Shown here piece after piece: positions 15,903 to 24,514 of a DNA stretch of 64,000 nucleotides. A program made the position numbers and the translations under genes. This DNA is from Aquibium oceanicum (GTDB lineage: Bacteria; Pseudomonadota; Alphaproteobacteria; Rhizobiales; Rhizobiaceae). The DNA lies in assembly GCF_001889605.1 (NCBI RefSeq), contig NZ_CP018171.1, positions 868,001 through 932,000 of the forward strand, written 5' to 3'. Below the pieces are notes generated by a model. That model saw nothing but the letters and a program-made list of their open reading frames with translations. It was not told the origin of the DNA and ran no database searches. The first letter of the stretch is position 1. Each line of letters starts with the position of its first letter.

Positions 15903-17075
15903 TCAGTAGGAGCGCGGCATTCCGAGCACGTGCTCGGAAAGGTAGCTCAGGATCAGGTTGGTGGAGATCGGCGCCACCTGGTAGAGACGCGTCTCGCGGA
16001 ACTTGCGTTCGATGTCGTATTCCTCCGCGAAACCGAACCCGCCATGGGTCTGCACGCAGGCCTCCGCCGCCGCCCAGGAGGCTTCGGCCGCTAGCATCTT
16101 GGCCATGTTGGCCTGCTCTCCGCAATCCTGCCCGCTCTCGAACAGCTGTGCTGCCTGCTGCACCATCAGTTCCGCCGCGCGCATCTGCGCATAGGCGCGC
16201 GCGATGGGAAACTGCACACCCTGGTTCTGCCCGATCGGACGGCCGAACACCGAACGTTCGCTCGCATAAGCCGAGGCCTTCTCGATGAACCACTTGGCGT
16301 CGCCGATGCATTCGGCCGCGATGAGGATGCGCTCGGCGTTCATGCCGGAGAGAATGTAGCGGAACCCCTTGCCTTCCTCGCCGATCAGGTTCTCGGCCTG
16401 CACGCGCACGTTGTCGAAAAAGACCTCGGTGGTGGAGTGGTTCATCATCGTGCGGATCGGCTTGATCGTCATGCCCGATTTCAACGCCTCGCGCATGTCG
16501 ACGATGAACACCGACATGCCGTCGGTGCGCTTGGCTGCGTCTTCCTTGGCGGTGGTGCGGGCGAGAAGCAGCATCAGGTCGGAATGCTCGGCGCGCGAAG
16601 TCCAGACCTTCTGGCCGTTGACCACATAGGTGTCGCCCTCGCGCCTGGCGAAGGTCTTGATCGAGGTGGTGTCGGTCCCGCTGGTCGGCTCGGTCACCCC
16701 GAAGGCCTGGAGGCGTAGTTCGCCGGATGCGATGCGCGGCAGGTATTCCTGCTTCTGCGCTTCGCTGCCGTGCCGCAGCAGCGCGCCCATGATGTACATC
16801 TGCGCATGGCAGGCCGCGCCGTTCGCCCCGGCGCGCTGGACTTCCTCAAGGATCGCCGCGGCGGCCGAAAGCGGCAGGCCGGAGCCGCCATACTCCTCGG
16901 GGATGAGCACGGAGAGATATCCGGCCTCCGACAGCGCGCTCACGAAGTCGCTCGGGTAGGCGTTTTCGCGGTCGAGCTTGCGCCAGTAGTCGGGCGCGAA
17001 ACTGTCGCACAGCTTGCGTACGCTCTGCCTGATCTGGGCGATCTCGTCGCCCTGCGGAAGATCCTTGATCGTCAT
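15903..17075 (-). CDS. Acyl-CoA dehydrogenase
   Basis: A 390-residue flavoenzyme of the acyl-CoA dehydrogenase family with N, middle and C domains (LIPEEYGGSG; FGVTEPTSGTDTTS; HGGFGFAEEYDIERKFRE). The FAD-binding and acyl-CoA-binding segments are normal. The C-terminal place where most family members have YEGT, with the catalytic Glu, instead reads YQVAPIS, so the base must lie elsewhere or the reaction differs. It sits between a CoA transferase and an MmgE/PrpD gene. Confidence 0.9.
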   Translation of the reverse strand: MTIKDLPQGDEIAQIRQSVRKLCDSFAPDYWRKLDRENAYPSDFVSALSEAGYLSVLIPEEYGGSGLPLSAAAAILEEVQRAGANGAACHAQMYIMGALLRHGSEAQKQEYLPRIASGELRLQAFGVTEPTSGTDTTSIKTFARREGDTYVVNGQKVWTSRAEHSDLMLLLARTTAKEDAAKRTDGMSVFIVDMREALKSGMTIKPIRTMMNHSTTEVFFDNVRVQAENLIGEEGKGFRYILSGMNAERILIAAECIGDAKWFIEKASAYASERSVFGRPIGQNQGVQFPIARAYAQMRAAELMVQQAAQLFESGQDCGEQANMAKMLAAEASWAAAEACVQTHGGFGFAEEYDIERKFRETRLYQVAPISTNLILSYLSEHVLGMPRSY

Positions 17076-17094
17076 GCCTGCCCGTTCGTCCCCG

Positions 17095-18501
17095 TCATCT
17101 TTCCGCGGCCATGCCGGCGCGTGCTTCTTCGCCAGCCGGCATCAACGTGCCGACCGCCTCGTCTTCCCCGATGGCCCAGAGCCGCGGTAGTAGCGCGTCC
17201 AGTTCGGCCGGTGCCGCCGCGCCCGCAAATGCCGCCAGCCCGCGCACCTTGGTCTCGATCTCCTCGCGGCTGAGCGTGTTGCCGGGGTCACCCTTAGGTT
17301 CGTCCACCCGGGCCTCGACATGCCGTCCGTCCACCGTCTTCACCGACACCTTTCCGATCCACCGGGCCGGATAGGCCGTGTCCACTTCTGCGTCCAATTC
17401 CATGGTCACGCAGTCGCGGAAGGCCGCCACGTCCTGGCGAGCATAGGCCTGGTCGAACTCGTTCATGCCGGCGCGCCCGAAGGCGGCGATAAGGCCGAGC
17501 GTCGTTCCCATGGAGAACTTCGCCTGGTGGACGCTCGAAGGCCGCACGACAGGTCCGAGCACGTCGATGGCGCCCTGGTGCACGCGCGCGGTGACGTTGG
17601 CGATGTCGGACATCGCCAACCCGTTCTCCTGTATCGCCTTCAAGAGCGCATCCGCCGCCGGATGGGTATGCCGGCAGGAGGCGTGGAACTTGAATGATGT
17701 CTCGGCCAATGCCCAGCGGCTGCCGAGCCCGTCGGTCAGGCGGGCCGGATCGGCATCGCTCGACATGCCGGCCGCCATGCCTTGGAGACCCTCCAGGATC
17801 TGCTTCGCGCCGGTGAACCCGTCCTTCGCCAGGCATGCGGCGGTCAGCCCGTTGGCGGCGGCCTTTCCGGTGTGGAGCGGCTTGGAATCCGCGCCGTCGC
17901 GCAGGAATTCCCACAGGCCCGCGGCCTGCGTTCCCGCCGAGCCGAAGGCATCGAGCATGGCCTCGGGGGAGAGGCCCAGCAGCCGCCCCGCAGCCGCGGC
18001 AGCGGCGACGGTACCGGCGGTGCCGGTGGTATGGAAGATCTTGTAGTGCGAACGGCCGAGGAACTCGCCGACCCGGATTCCCACTTCGTAGCCGGCGACG
18101 GCCGCCGTGATGAATTCACGCCCCGATGCGCGGTTCGCCTGCGCCAGCGCCAGCGCGGCGGGGAACACCACGGCCGCAGGATGAAATACCGAGCCGTTGT
18201 GGACGTCGTCCTGCTCCGCCACGTGCGAGGAAGCCCCGTTCACGAGCGCGGCGAAGATCGGAGAGGAGGTCGAGCGATCGATCAGGATCTCGCAAGGCCC
18301 GCTGCCGGGTCCCATGGACCGGCCGAAACCCGCCATGATCTCGACAGGGCGCACACCTTTGCCGGCGAGCGCCGAGCCGACCCAGTCGACGAACAGATCG
18401 ACAGCGCGGTCCACGACATCGGCGGGGATGTCTTCATAGCGCAGCGTCGCGGCGAACGTGGCGAGTTCCGCGCCGGGATGTCCGTTCTTCTCGTCGCTCA
18501 T
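17095..18501 (-). CDS. MmgE/PrpD family protein
   Basis: A 468-residue member of the 2-methylcitrate dehydratase / cis-aconitate decarboxylase family. Visible marks are VDLFVDWVGSALAG near the N-terminus, the VNGASSHVAEQDDVH segment (active-site loop) at about residue 90, and FKFHASCRHTHPAADAL at about 315. The ATG at 18501 has a GGAGGAAAAATC leader, a strong Shine-Dalgarno. It heads a trio with acyl-CoA dehydrogenase and CoA transferase. Substrates of most members of this family are unknown; a dehydratase or isomerase on a branched carboxylic acid is likely. Confidence 0.85.
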   Translation of the reverse strand: MSDEKNGHPGAELATFAATLRYEDIPADVVDRAVDLFVDWVGSALAGKGVRPVEIMAGFGRSMGPGSGPCEILIDRSTSSPIFAALVNGASSHVAEQDDVHNGSVFHPAAVVFPAALALAQANRASGREFITAAVAGYEVGIRVGEFLGRSHYKIFHTTGTAGTVAAAAAAGRLLGLSPEAMLDAFGSAGTQAAGLWEFLRDGADSKPLHTGKAAANGLTAACLAKDGFTGAKQILEGLQGMAAGMSSDADPARLTDGLGSRWALAETSFKFHASCRHTHPAADALLKAIQENGLAMSDIANVTARVHQGAIDVLGPVVRPSSVHQAKFSMGTTLGLIAAFGRAGMNEFDQAYARQDVAAFRDCVTMELDAEVDTAYPARWIGKVSVKTVDGRHVEARVDEPKGDPGNTLSREEIETKVRGLAAFAGAAAPAELDALLPRLWAIGEDEAVGTLMPAGEEARAGMAAER

Positions 18502-18717
18502 GATTTTTCCTCCGCTGGATGAATGACGGCATTCGCTCCCGCCGCGAGCCGCCCCGGACGACAGGTATCCAGCACGCGGTGTCGCCGATCGCAATTCGTC
18601 ATTTCGGAAAGATGTTTTCGATGGAGATGAACGGGACGGCAACAGAAGCCGTGGCCTGCCCATGCGAAGGCGATGGGTTCGCATCGCGGCACTTGGCCGG
18701 AGACACCGAGCTGCCGT

Positions 18718-19731
18718 CTATCCGACCGTGGATGCGGCTGCCTGTGCCTGGATTGCAAGGCGGGTGACCGTCAGCGCGTGGCCTTCGGGCATCGCCGTCG
18801 CCGTCCGCTCGCGGACGTCGTCGAGGAATCTACGGAAGTAGGTCAGCGGTTCTCCGCTTGCATCGATGTGGCCCGTTCCCTTGCCGTTCGACAGGAAGAG
18901 ATGGTCGGCGCCTTTGCGGCCGGCGATGTCGATGTATTTCCGAAGCTCGATGTAGCCTTCGGTGCCGAGCAGGAAGAGACGGCCGTCGCCCCAGGCGTCC
19001 AGCCCGTCGGGCGTGAACCAGTCCACCCGAATGAATCCGGAAGCGTCCTTCGAACGCAGCAGTATCTCCCCGTAGTCCTCGAAGTCCGGAACGTCCGGCA
19101 GATTGTGGTTGGCGACCGCGCTGGAGACGATCGTCGCATCTTCGGCGCCGGTGAAGAACAGGAACTGGTCGATCTGGTGCGAGGCGATGTCGACGAGGAT
19201 GCCGCCATGGGCGGCGTGCTCGAAGAACCAGCCGGGCCGGATCGGGCGGTTGAGCCGGTGCGGACCAAGCCCGACCGTCTGTACGACGCGGCCGATCTCG
19301 CCGGCCTCGACCAGCCGGGTCGCCGCTTCGCAGGCCCGCACGATGAAGCGCTCGGAAAAGCATATCGAGAAGATGCGCCCGGTCTCCGCCGCGACCTTGC
19401 CGATCGCCTCGACCTGATCGAGGGTCGTGGCGCCCGGCTTGTCGACCATGACGTCCTTGCCTGCCCGCATCGCCCGGGTGGCAATACCCGGCCGGTCGCG
19501 CGGGATCGCGGCGCTGAGCACGATATTCACTGACGGATCGTCGAACAGCCGCTCGCGCTCGACGGGCGCGAGGTCGGGAAAACGCTCGCGAAAGCCTTCC
19601 AGCACGCGCGGATCGCTGGTCTCGGGGCAGAAGCCGGCGCAGACAGCGCCCTCGGCGAGGAGTTCGCCGACCATGTGGTAGATGTGGCGATGGTCGAGGC
19701 CGATCGCGGCGAAACGGAGCGGTTCGGTCAT
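18718..19731 (-). CDS. Gfo/Idh/MocA family oxidoreductase, first
   Basis: A 337-residue NAD(P)-dependent dehydrogenase of the glucose-fructose oxidoreductase/inositol dehydrogenase family. The N-terminal Rossmann domain is followed by the DKPGATTLDQ motif (the family's EKP-type catalytic lysine, about residue 97), and a C-terminal sugar-binding domain with HGGILVDIASHQIDQ. The N-terminal glycine motif is replaced by GLDHRHIYHM, seen in some subgroups. It overlaps the second oxidoreductase gene by 4 bases and belongs to the TRAP-importer operon. Confidence 0.88.
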   Translation of the reverse strand: MTEPLRFAAIGLDHRHIYHMVGELLAEGAVCAGFCPETSDPRVLEGFRERFPDLAPVERERLFDDPSVNIVLSAAIPRDRPGIATRAMRAGKDVMVDKPGATTLDQVEAIGKVAAETGRIFSICFSERFIVRACEAATRLVEAGEIGRVVQTVGLGPHRLNRPIRPGWFFEHAAHGGILVDIASHQIDQFLFFTGAEDATIVSSAVANHNLPDVPDFEDYGEILLRSKDASGFIRVDWFTPDGLDAWGDGRLFLLGTEGYIELRKYIDIAGRKGADHLFLSNGKGTGHIDASGEPLTYFRRFLDDVRERTATAMPEGHALTVTRLAIQAQAAASTVG

Positions 19732-20753
19732 CGTTCCACCCTGACTGGTCCACTGCTCGAGCCGGCCTTGATCAGTGCGTCTATCAGCCGGTGGACCTTG
19801 AGCGCTTCCTCGCCGGTAACCTTAGGCTCGCGGCCTGTGCGGATAGCCTCGACGAAATCCGCCATGACCGAGCGATGGTAGTCGTGCGGGAAGGCCATCG
19901 GGTCGGCGCCGGTGCCGCCGGCACTCTCGTCCGGCGCGATCTCGACGCGCCTGCCGTCCTGGAACTGCACGACCAGCGACGTGCCCGCCAGCGCTGCCGT
20001 GCCCTTCTCGCAGGCGATCTCGATGCGTTCAGGAAAGCCCGGATAGGCCGCCGTCGTGGCGTCGATTGTGCCGAGGGCGCCGTTCTCGAACTTCGCCGCC
20101 GCGCAGACCATGTCCTCGGTCTCCATGCGATGCACGGGCGTCGTCGTTGCATAGCCGACCACTTCGTCGATCGGACCGGCGAGGCTCAGCATCAGGTCCA
20201 GCGTGTGGATCCCCTGCGAGATCAGCACCCCGCCTCCGTCGCGGGCGAAAGAGCCGCGGCCCGGCTCGTCGTAGTAGCCCTGTGGCCGCCACAGGCGGAT
20301 CACGGTGGAACAGCCGACGATGCGGCCGAGATCGCCCGCGGCGAGGATTTCCGCGAGCTTGCGTCCGGCCGGGCGGAAGCGGTGCTGCAGGACGACGCCG
20401 AGCGTCACGCCGGCGGCGCGGCAGCCGTCGACGAGTTCGACTGCGCGCGCGGTGGTGATGTCGAGCGGCTTTTCCATCAGCACGTGCTTGCCCGCTGCGG
20501 CGCATTGCAGCGCGATGTCACGATGGGTGTTGGCCGGCGTGAAGACGGCGACCGCATCGACCGTGTCGTCCGCGAGAATGGTGTCGAGGCTGTCGCATAG
20601 CGGGAAGGAAAACCGCTCGCCGAAGGCTTCCCGACGCTCGGCGCTCGGGCTGAAGGCGTGTGCGACCTCGACCTCGTCTGCAAGGTCCACGAGACCCTTG
20701 GCGTGCGGCGTCACGGCCATGCCTAGGCCAACGATGGCGATGCGTGTCTTCAT
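19728..20753 (-). CDS. Gfo/Idh/MocA family oxidoreductase, second
   Basis: A 341-residue NAD(P)-dependent oxidoreductase with a classic start RIAIVGLGMAVTPHAKGL (Rossmann fold), MEKPLDITTARA with the catalytic Lys (about residue 95), and GGGVLISQGIHTLDLML in the C-terminal domain. The ATG at 20753 gives the Rossmann strand at residue 3. It is translationally coupled to the first oxidoreductase downstream and lies 22 bases after the TRAP permease. The pair probably interconverts a sugar, inositol or sugar acid brought in by the TRAP system. Confidence 0.9.
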   Translation of the reverse strand: MKTRIAIVGLGMAVTPHAKGLVDLADEVEVAHAFSPSAERREAFGERFSFPLCDSLDTILADDTVDAVAVFTPANTHRDIALQCAAAGKHVLMEKPLDITTARAVELVDGCRAAGVTLGVVLQHRFRPAGRKLAEILAAGDLGRIVGCSTVIRLWRPQGYYDEPGRGSFARDGGGVLISQGIHTLDLMLSLAGPIDEVVGYATTTPVHRMETEDMVCAAAKFENGALGTIDATTAAYPGFPERIEIACEKGTAALAGTSLVVQFQDGRRVEIAPDESAGGTGADPMAFPHDYHRSVMADFVEAIRTGREPKVTGEEALKVHRLIDALIKAGSSSGPVRVER

Positions 20754-20775
20754 TCCCGCTCCAGGCTTCGTTTCG

Positions 20776-22632
20776 TCAGGGGCCGAACCAGTGGAGCGGC
20801 CCGAGGGTGAGGAAGGGTACATACGTGATGAGCAGGAGCACCACCAGCAGCGCGCCCAGGAAGGGCAGCACCGCGCGGAAGACCGCGCCGATGTCGGCCT
20901 GCCCGACGCGCGAGGTGATGAAGACCAGCATGCCGAGCGGCGGGGTGAGGGCGCCGATGACGAGGTTGAGCACCAGCACGATGCCGAACTGGATCGGATC
21001 GAAGCCCGCCGCCACCACCATCGGCACCAGGATCGGCACGAGGATGACCAGCGCCGCGATCATCTCCATGAAAAGCCCGATGACCAGCAGGAAGAGATTG
21101 ATCAGCAGGAGAAGCACGTAGGGGCTCGACGTCAGTTCGCCGAGCGCTGCGGCGATCTTCTGCGGCGCCTGCTCGAAGGTCAGGATCCAGGCAAACGGCG
21201 CCGCCGCCGCGATGATGATCGCCACGGCCACGGTGTCGGAGGTCGCCTCGCGCAACGCCGCGACGAAGTTCGTCGCCGTCAGCCGCCGGTAGATCAGCGC
21301 GCCGGTGAAGATCGCGAACAGGAAGGCCATCGCGCCAGCTTCAGTCGCCGTGAAGACACCGAAGCGGACGCCCCCGACGATGACGAGCGGCAGGACCAGC
21401 GCGGGAATCGCGGCCCAGAGTGCACCGAGCCGCTGGCGCCCCGTCGATCGCGGAATGTCGGCGCCATAACCCCTGCGCCGCGACACGATGTAGACCACAA
21501 GCGCCAGCGCCGATGCGGCCATCAGGCCCGGCACGATGGTGGCGACGAAGAGCGCGCCAACCGAGACGGAGGCGAGGGCGGCATAAATGATCAGCCCCAG
21601 GCTCGGCGGGATCAGGTTGGCGAGCGTGGAGGCGGCACTCGTCAAGGCGCAGGAGAAGGCGCGCGCATAGCCGCGTTTCTCCATCTCCGGCACGAGCAGT
21701 TTGGCGATTGCCGACGCATCGGCCGAGGAGGAGCCGGAAACGCCCGCCAGCAGCGTATTGGTGACGACGTTGGCCTGTCCGAGACCGCCGCGCAAATGTC
21801 CCACCAGATGCGTGGCGAGGTCGACGAGCTTGGTCGTGATGCCGCCGGCATTCATGATCGCTGCCGCCATGATGAAGAAGGGGATGGCGAGCAGCGTGAA
21901 GGAGTTGAGCGCGGAGGCGAGGTTCTGCGAGACGATCAGAAGCATCGTATCGCCGAGCGGGGAAAAGGCCGCGAAGGCGCCGAAGCAGAGCGCGAAGGCG
22001 ACGGGCACCTCCAGCAGGATCAGCATGAGGCCGACGACCATCAGCACCCCGGCGCTGCCGCTCTCGCCGTAGACGTATGGCGCCCCATAGCGCACCGCGA
22101 CGTAGAGCACGCCGCCCGCGAGCAGCGTGGCGATGCCCTGCGCGAGCGGGATGTCCGGCCGGCGCAGGAGATAGACGAGATTGAGGACCCCGCCGACGGG
22201 AACGGCAAGGAAGAGATAGCGGATCGGCCATTGCATGGCCGGCGACACAGCCATCGTTCGGGTCATGTAGTCGTAGCCATGGATCACCAGCATCACCGAT
22301 GCCGCGGCGACCACGCTGGCGGTGAAGAAGGTGTGCCACGCCCGGACCCGCGGCGGCATGAACCGCGACAACAGGTCGATCGCGATGTGGCCGTTGCGGC
22401 CGATCAGCACCGCGGTGCCGAGGAAGACCCCCCAGGAGAAGGCCCATAGCGAAACCTCCTCCGGCCAGGCCAGCGCCGCCTGCAGGACGTAGCGGCAGAA
22501 GACCTGTAGGCTGGCGATGCAGGCGGCCGCGAGCATCAGAAGCACGGTCGCGGCTTCCAGCCCCGCGTCGAAGAGGCCGAAGAAGCGCTGCGCCGCGCCC
22601 GAAGGCGCGGCGGTCCGTTCATGCAGGGACAC
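20776..22632 (-). CDS. TRAP transporter fused small and large permease (DctQ-DctM)
   Basis: One polypeptide of 618 residues joins the four-helix DctQ part (residues about 20-190, with LQVFCRYVLQ and WPEEVSLWAFSW) to the twelve-helix DctM part (about 195-618, with VSGSSSADASAIAKLLVPEM). The large subunit mediates sodium-coupled import of an organic or sugar acid handed over by DctP. The GTG start at 22632 is 27 bases after the DctP stop; no better start is seen. Fused forms are known but less common than separate genes. Confidence 0.92.
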   Translation of the reverse strand: MSLHERTAAPSGAAQRFFGLFDAGLEAATVLLMLAAACIASLQVFCRYVLQAALAWPEEVSLWAFSWGVFLGTAVLIGRNGHIAIDLLSRFMPPRVRAWHTFFTASVVAAASVMLVIHGYDYMTRTMAVSPAMQWPIRYLFLAVPVGGVLNLVYLLRRPDIPLAQGIATLLAGGVLYVAVRYGAPYVYGESGSAGVLMVVGLMLILLEVPVAFALCFGAFAAFSPLGDTMLLIVSQNLASALNSFTLLAIPFFIMAAAIMNAGGITTKLVDLATHLVGHLRGGLGQANVVTNTLLAGVSGSSSADASAIAKLLVPEMEKRGYARAFSCALTSAASTLANLIPPSLGLIIYAALASVSVGALFVATIVPGLMAASALALVVYIVSRRRGYGADIPRSTGRQRLGALWAAIPALVLPLVIVGGVRFGVFTATEAGAMAFLFAIFTGALIYRRLTATNFVAALREATSDTVAVAIIIAAAAPFAWILTFEQAPQKIAAALGELTSSPYVLLLLINLFLLVIGLFMEMIAALVILVPILVPMVVAAGFDPIQFGIVLVLNLVIGALTPPLGMLVFITSRVGQADIGAVFRAVLPFLGALLVVLLLITYVPFLTLGPLHWFGP

Positions 22633-22659
22633 CAGGGTTCTCGCTGTTTGCCGTACCCG

Positions 22660-23694
22660 TCAGCCGAGAGCGCGGATCTTGTCGATCATCTGCTGGGTTT
22701 CGGGGCTCTTGGAGCCGAAATCCGCGAAAAGCGGCTCGGTGAGTTCGGCCCATTTCGCGCGTTGTTCGTCCGACAGCCTGTGCACTTCCACGCCCAGCGA
22801 CTTCAGTTCCTCCAGCGCCTTCTCCGTGTTGGCGCGATTGACCTTGCGCTGTTCGGCAAAATGCTCCTTGGCGGACGTGCGGACCAGTTCCTGCAGGTCG
22901 GCCGGCATGGAATCCAGCCATGCCGCGTTGACGCGGACGGCCTTCGGGAGGAACCAGTGGTAGGTCAGGGTCAGGTTCTTGGCCTGCTCGTACCACTTGA
23001 AGCCGATGATCGAATAGAGGTCGGAATCGAGTGCATCGATGATGCCCGTCGAAAGCGCCGAATACTGCTCGGTGTAGGGCAGGGGCGTCGGATTGGCGCC
23101 GAGCAGCTTCCAGAAATCGACCCAGATTCGCAGTTCCGGCACGCGGATCTTCATTCCCTTAAGCGAGTCGAGGTCCGTGACCGGCGTCTTGGACAGGACG
23201 TGGCGGAAGCCCGTCTCGCCATAAGCGACAAACTCGACGCCGGTCTTCTCGCGCGCGATGCGTGAAGCTTCCTCACCGAGCGGCCCCTGCAGCACCGCGT
23301 CGACATGGGCTTCGTCCTTGTAGATGAAGCCGGGCGCGCCGCCAAAAGCTGCGATCTCCGGCGCGATCGCCTCCTCCGAGTCGGGACCCGCCGTCGTGAC
23401 CTGGATTGTTCCGATGCGGCTTCCCTCGAGAAGGTCTCCGAGCTTGCCGAGCTGGCCGGCCGGGAAGTGCTGGGCCTCGATGCGCCCGTCGCTCTTTTCG
23501 TTGAGCGTCTTGGTCCATGCCTCGAAAGCATTTGTCAGCGGCGAACCGACCGCCTCGGTGTGGGCGATCTTGGCGACGTATTTCTCCTGGGCGCGCGCGC
23601 TGGCAAAGACTGCCGGCATTGCCAATGCGGCGGCGCCGGCCTTCACGAGCGTGCGGCGGTTGATGTGAAAATCCAATCCCTTGTTCCGGTTCAT
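22660..23694 (-). CDS. TRAP transporter substrate-binding protein (DctP family)
   Basis: Periplasmic receptor of the TRAP system, 344 residues. It carries a twin-arginine-like leader (INRRTLVKAGAAALAMPAVF, cleavage near ARAQ), then KIAHTEAVGSP and KIRVPELRIWVDFWKLLGA, the latter with the conserved Arg that binds the substrate carboxylate. Shine-Dalgarno GGAGGAAC precedes the ATG at 23694. It is first in the operon and divergent from a GntR regulator, with the operator lying between them. Confidence 0.92.
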   Translation of the reverse strand: MNRNKGLDFHINRRTLVKAGAAALAMPAVFASARAQEKYVAKIAHTEAVGSPLTNAFEAWTKTLNEKSDGRIEAQHFPAGQLGKLGDLLEGSRIGTIQVTTAGPDSEEAIAPEIAAFGGAPGFIYKDEAHVDAVLQGPLGEEASRIAREKTGVEFVAYGETGFRHVLSKTPVTDLDSLKGMKIRVPELRIWVDFWKLLGANPTPLPYTEQYSALSTGIIDALDSDLYSIIGFKWYEQAKNLTLTYHWFLPKAVRVNAAWLDSMPADLQELVRTSAKEHFAEQRKVNRANTEKALEELKSLGVEVHRLSDEQRAKWAELTEPLFADFGSKSPETQQMIDKIRALG

Positions 23695-23728
23695 GCCTGT
23701 TCCTCCCACCGTAAGGCCATCCCGTTGC

Positions 23729-23750
23729 GGTATGGCACCATACCGGTATG
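23729..23750. promoter_or_regulatory. GntR/FadR-type operator between dctP and its regulator
   Basis: Two overlapping palindromes share a half site: GGTATG-GCAC-CATACC (23729-23744) and the perfect 12-mer CATACCGGTATG (23739-23750). The layout gives three alternating half sites of the GTAT/ATAC type, as bound by FadR-subfamily GntR dimers. The site lies in the 94-base gap between divergent genes and could control both directions. Confidence 0.6.
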
Positions 23751-23788
23751 ATACAAGCTCGCACTTCGAAGACAAGGCTCGGATTGGT

Positions 23789-24514
23789 ATGAATGTGAGG
23801 CTGCGGCAGACGGATCCCATCGCGCCTCAACTCGTGGCTGCTTTGAGGCAGAGCATCGCCGACATGCGGTTGCGTCCCGGCGAAGCCCTGTCGGAGAAGG
23901 ACATCGCGCTGCGCTACGGGGTCAGTCGGCAGCCGGTGCGGGAAGCCTTCATCAAGCTCTCGGAAGCCGGGCTGGTGGAGATCCGCCCGAGCCGTGGCAC
24001 CTTCGTGATGAAGATTTCCGTTCGCGCGGTCGCCAACGCCCGCTTCGTGCGCGAGGCGATAGAAGCCGACATCACCCGCGATGCGGGCCGGCTCGCGAAG
24101 CCGCACCACGTCGAGACCTTGCGGCGCTGCCTCGGCGAACAGGAGGCGGCCGCAGCCGCGGACGACTACTGGCGCTTCAACCAGTGTGACGAGGCCTTCC
24201 ACCGCGCGATCGCCGAAATCGTGGAGTGCGACTACGCGTGGCGCGTCGTGGAGAGCGCGCGCATCCAGACGGACCGCGTGCGCTATCTCAGCCTCCCCGC
24301 GGCCTCGCCGATGCCGCTGCTGATCAGCCAGCACAGCGAGATCGTCGAACGGCTGGAGGCGCGCGACGCCGAAGGCGCCGAGGCCGCGATGCGGCGCCAC
24401 CTGCGCGAAATCCTGCTCGCCCTGCCGCGCATCGCGGAGGCCAATCCCGAGCTGTTTTCCGACACCGAACTGCCCGAACACAGCCGCGGCCTGGTTTCGC
24501 GGGACGAAGGTTGA
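23789..24514 (+). CDS. GntR-family transcriptional regulator, FadR/FCD subgroup
   Basis: A 241-residue regulator: winged helix-turn-helix at about residues 10-75 (LRPGEALSEKDIALRYGVSRQPVREAF) and an FCD all-helical ligand domain with metal-binding His and Asp candidates in RFNQCDEAFHRAIAE and LISQHSEIVERL. The ATG at 23789 is used because the helix-turn-helix starts just after it and upstream residues overlap the operator. It probably represses the divergent TRAP operon until the imported acid is present. It is coupled to the next gene by an overlapping stop and start. Confidence 0.9.
   Translation: MNVRLRQTDPIAPQLVAALRQSIADMRLRPGEALSEKDIALRYGVSRQPVREAFIKLSEAGLVEIRPSRGTFVMKISVRAVANARFVREAIEADITRDAGRLAKPHHVETLRRCLGEQEAAAAADDYWRFNQCDEAFHRAIAEIVECDYAWRVVESARIQTDRVRYLSLPAASPMPLLISQHSEIVERLEARDAEGAEAAMRRHLREILLALPRIAEANPELFSDTELPEHSRGLVSRDEG

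Noticed and set aside
20305-22449. Long open plus-strand frame (over 700 codons) opposite the TRAP permease gene
   Set aside because: It is the antisense shadow of the fused DctQM gene in high-GC DNA; its translation is a low-complexity Arg/Asp/His/Gln-rich string with no family resemblance.
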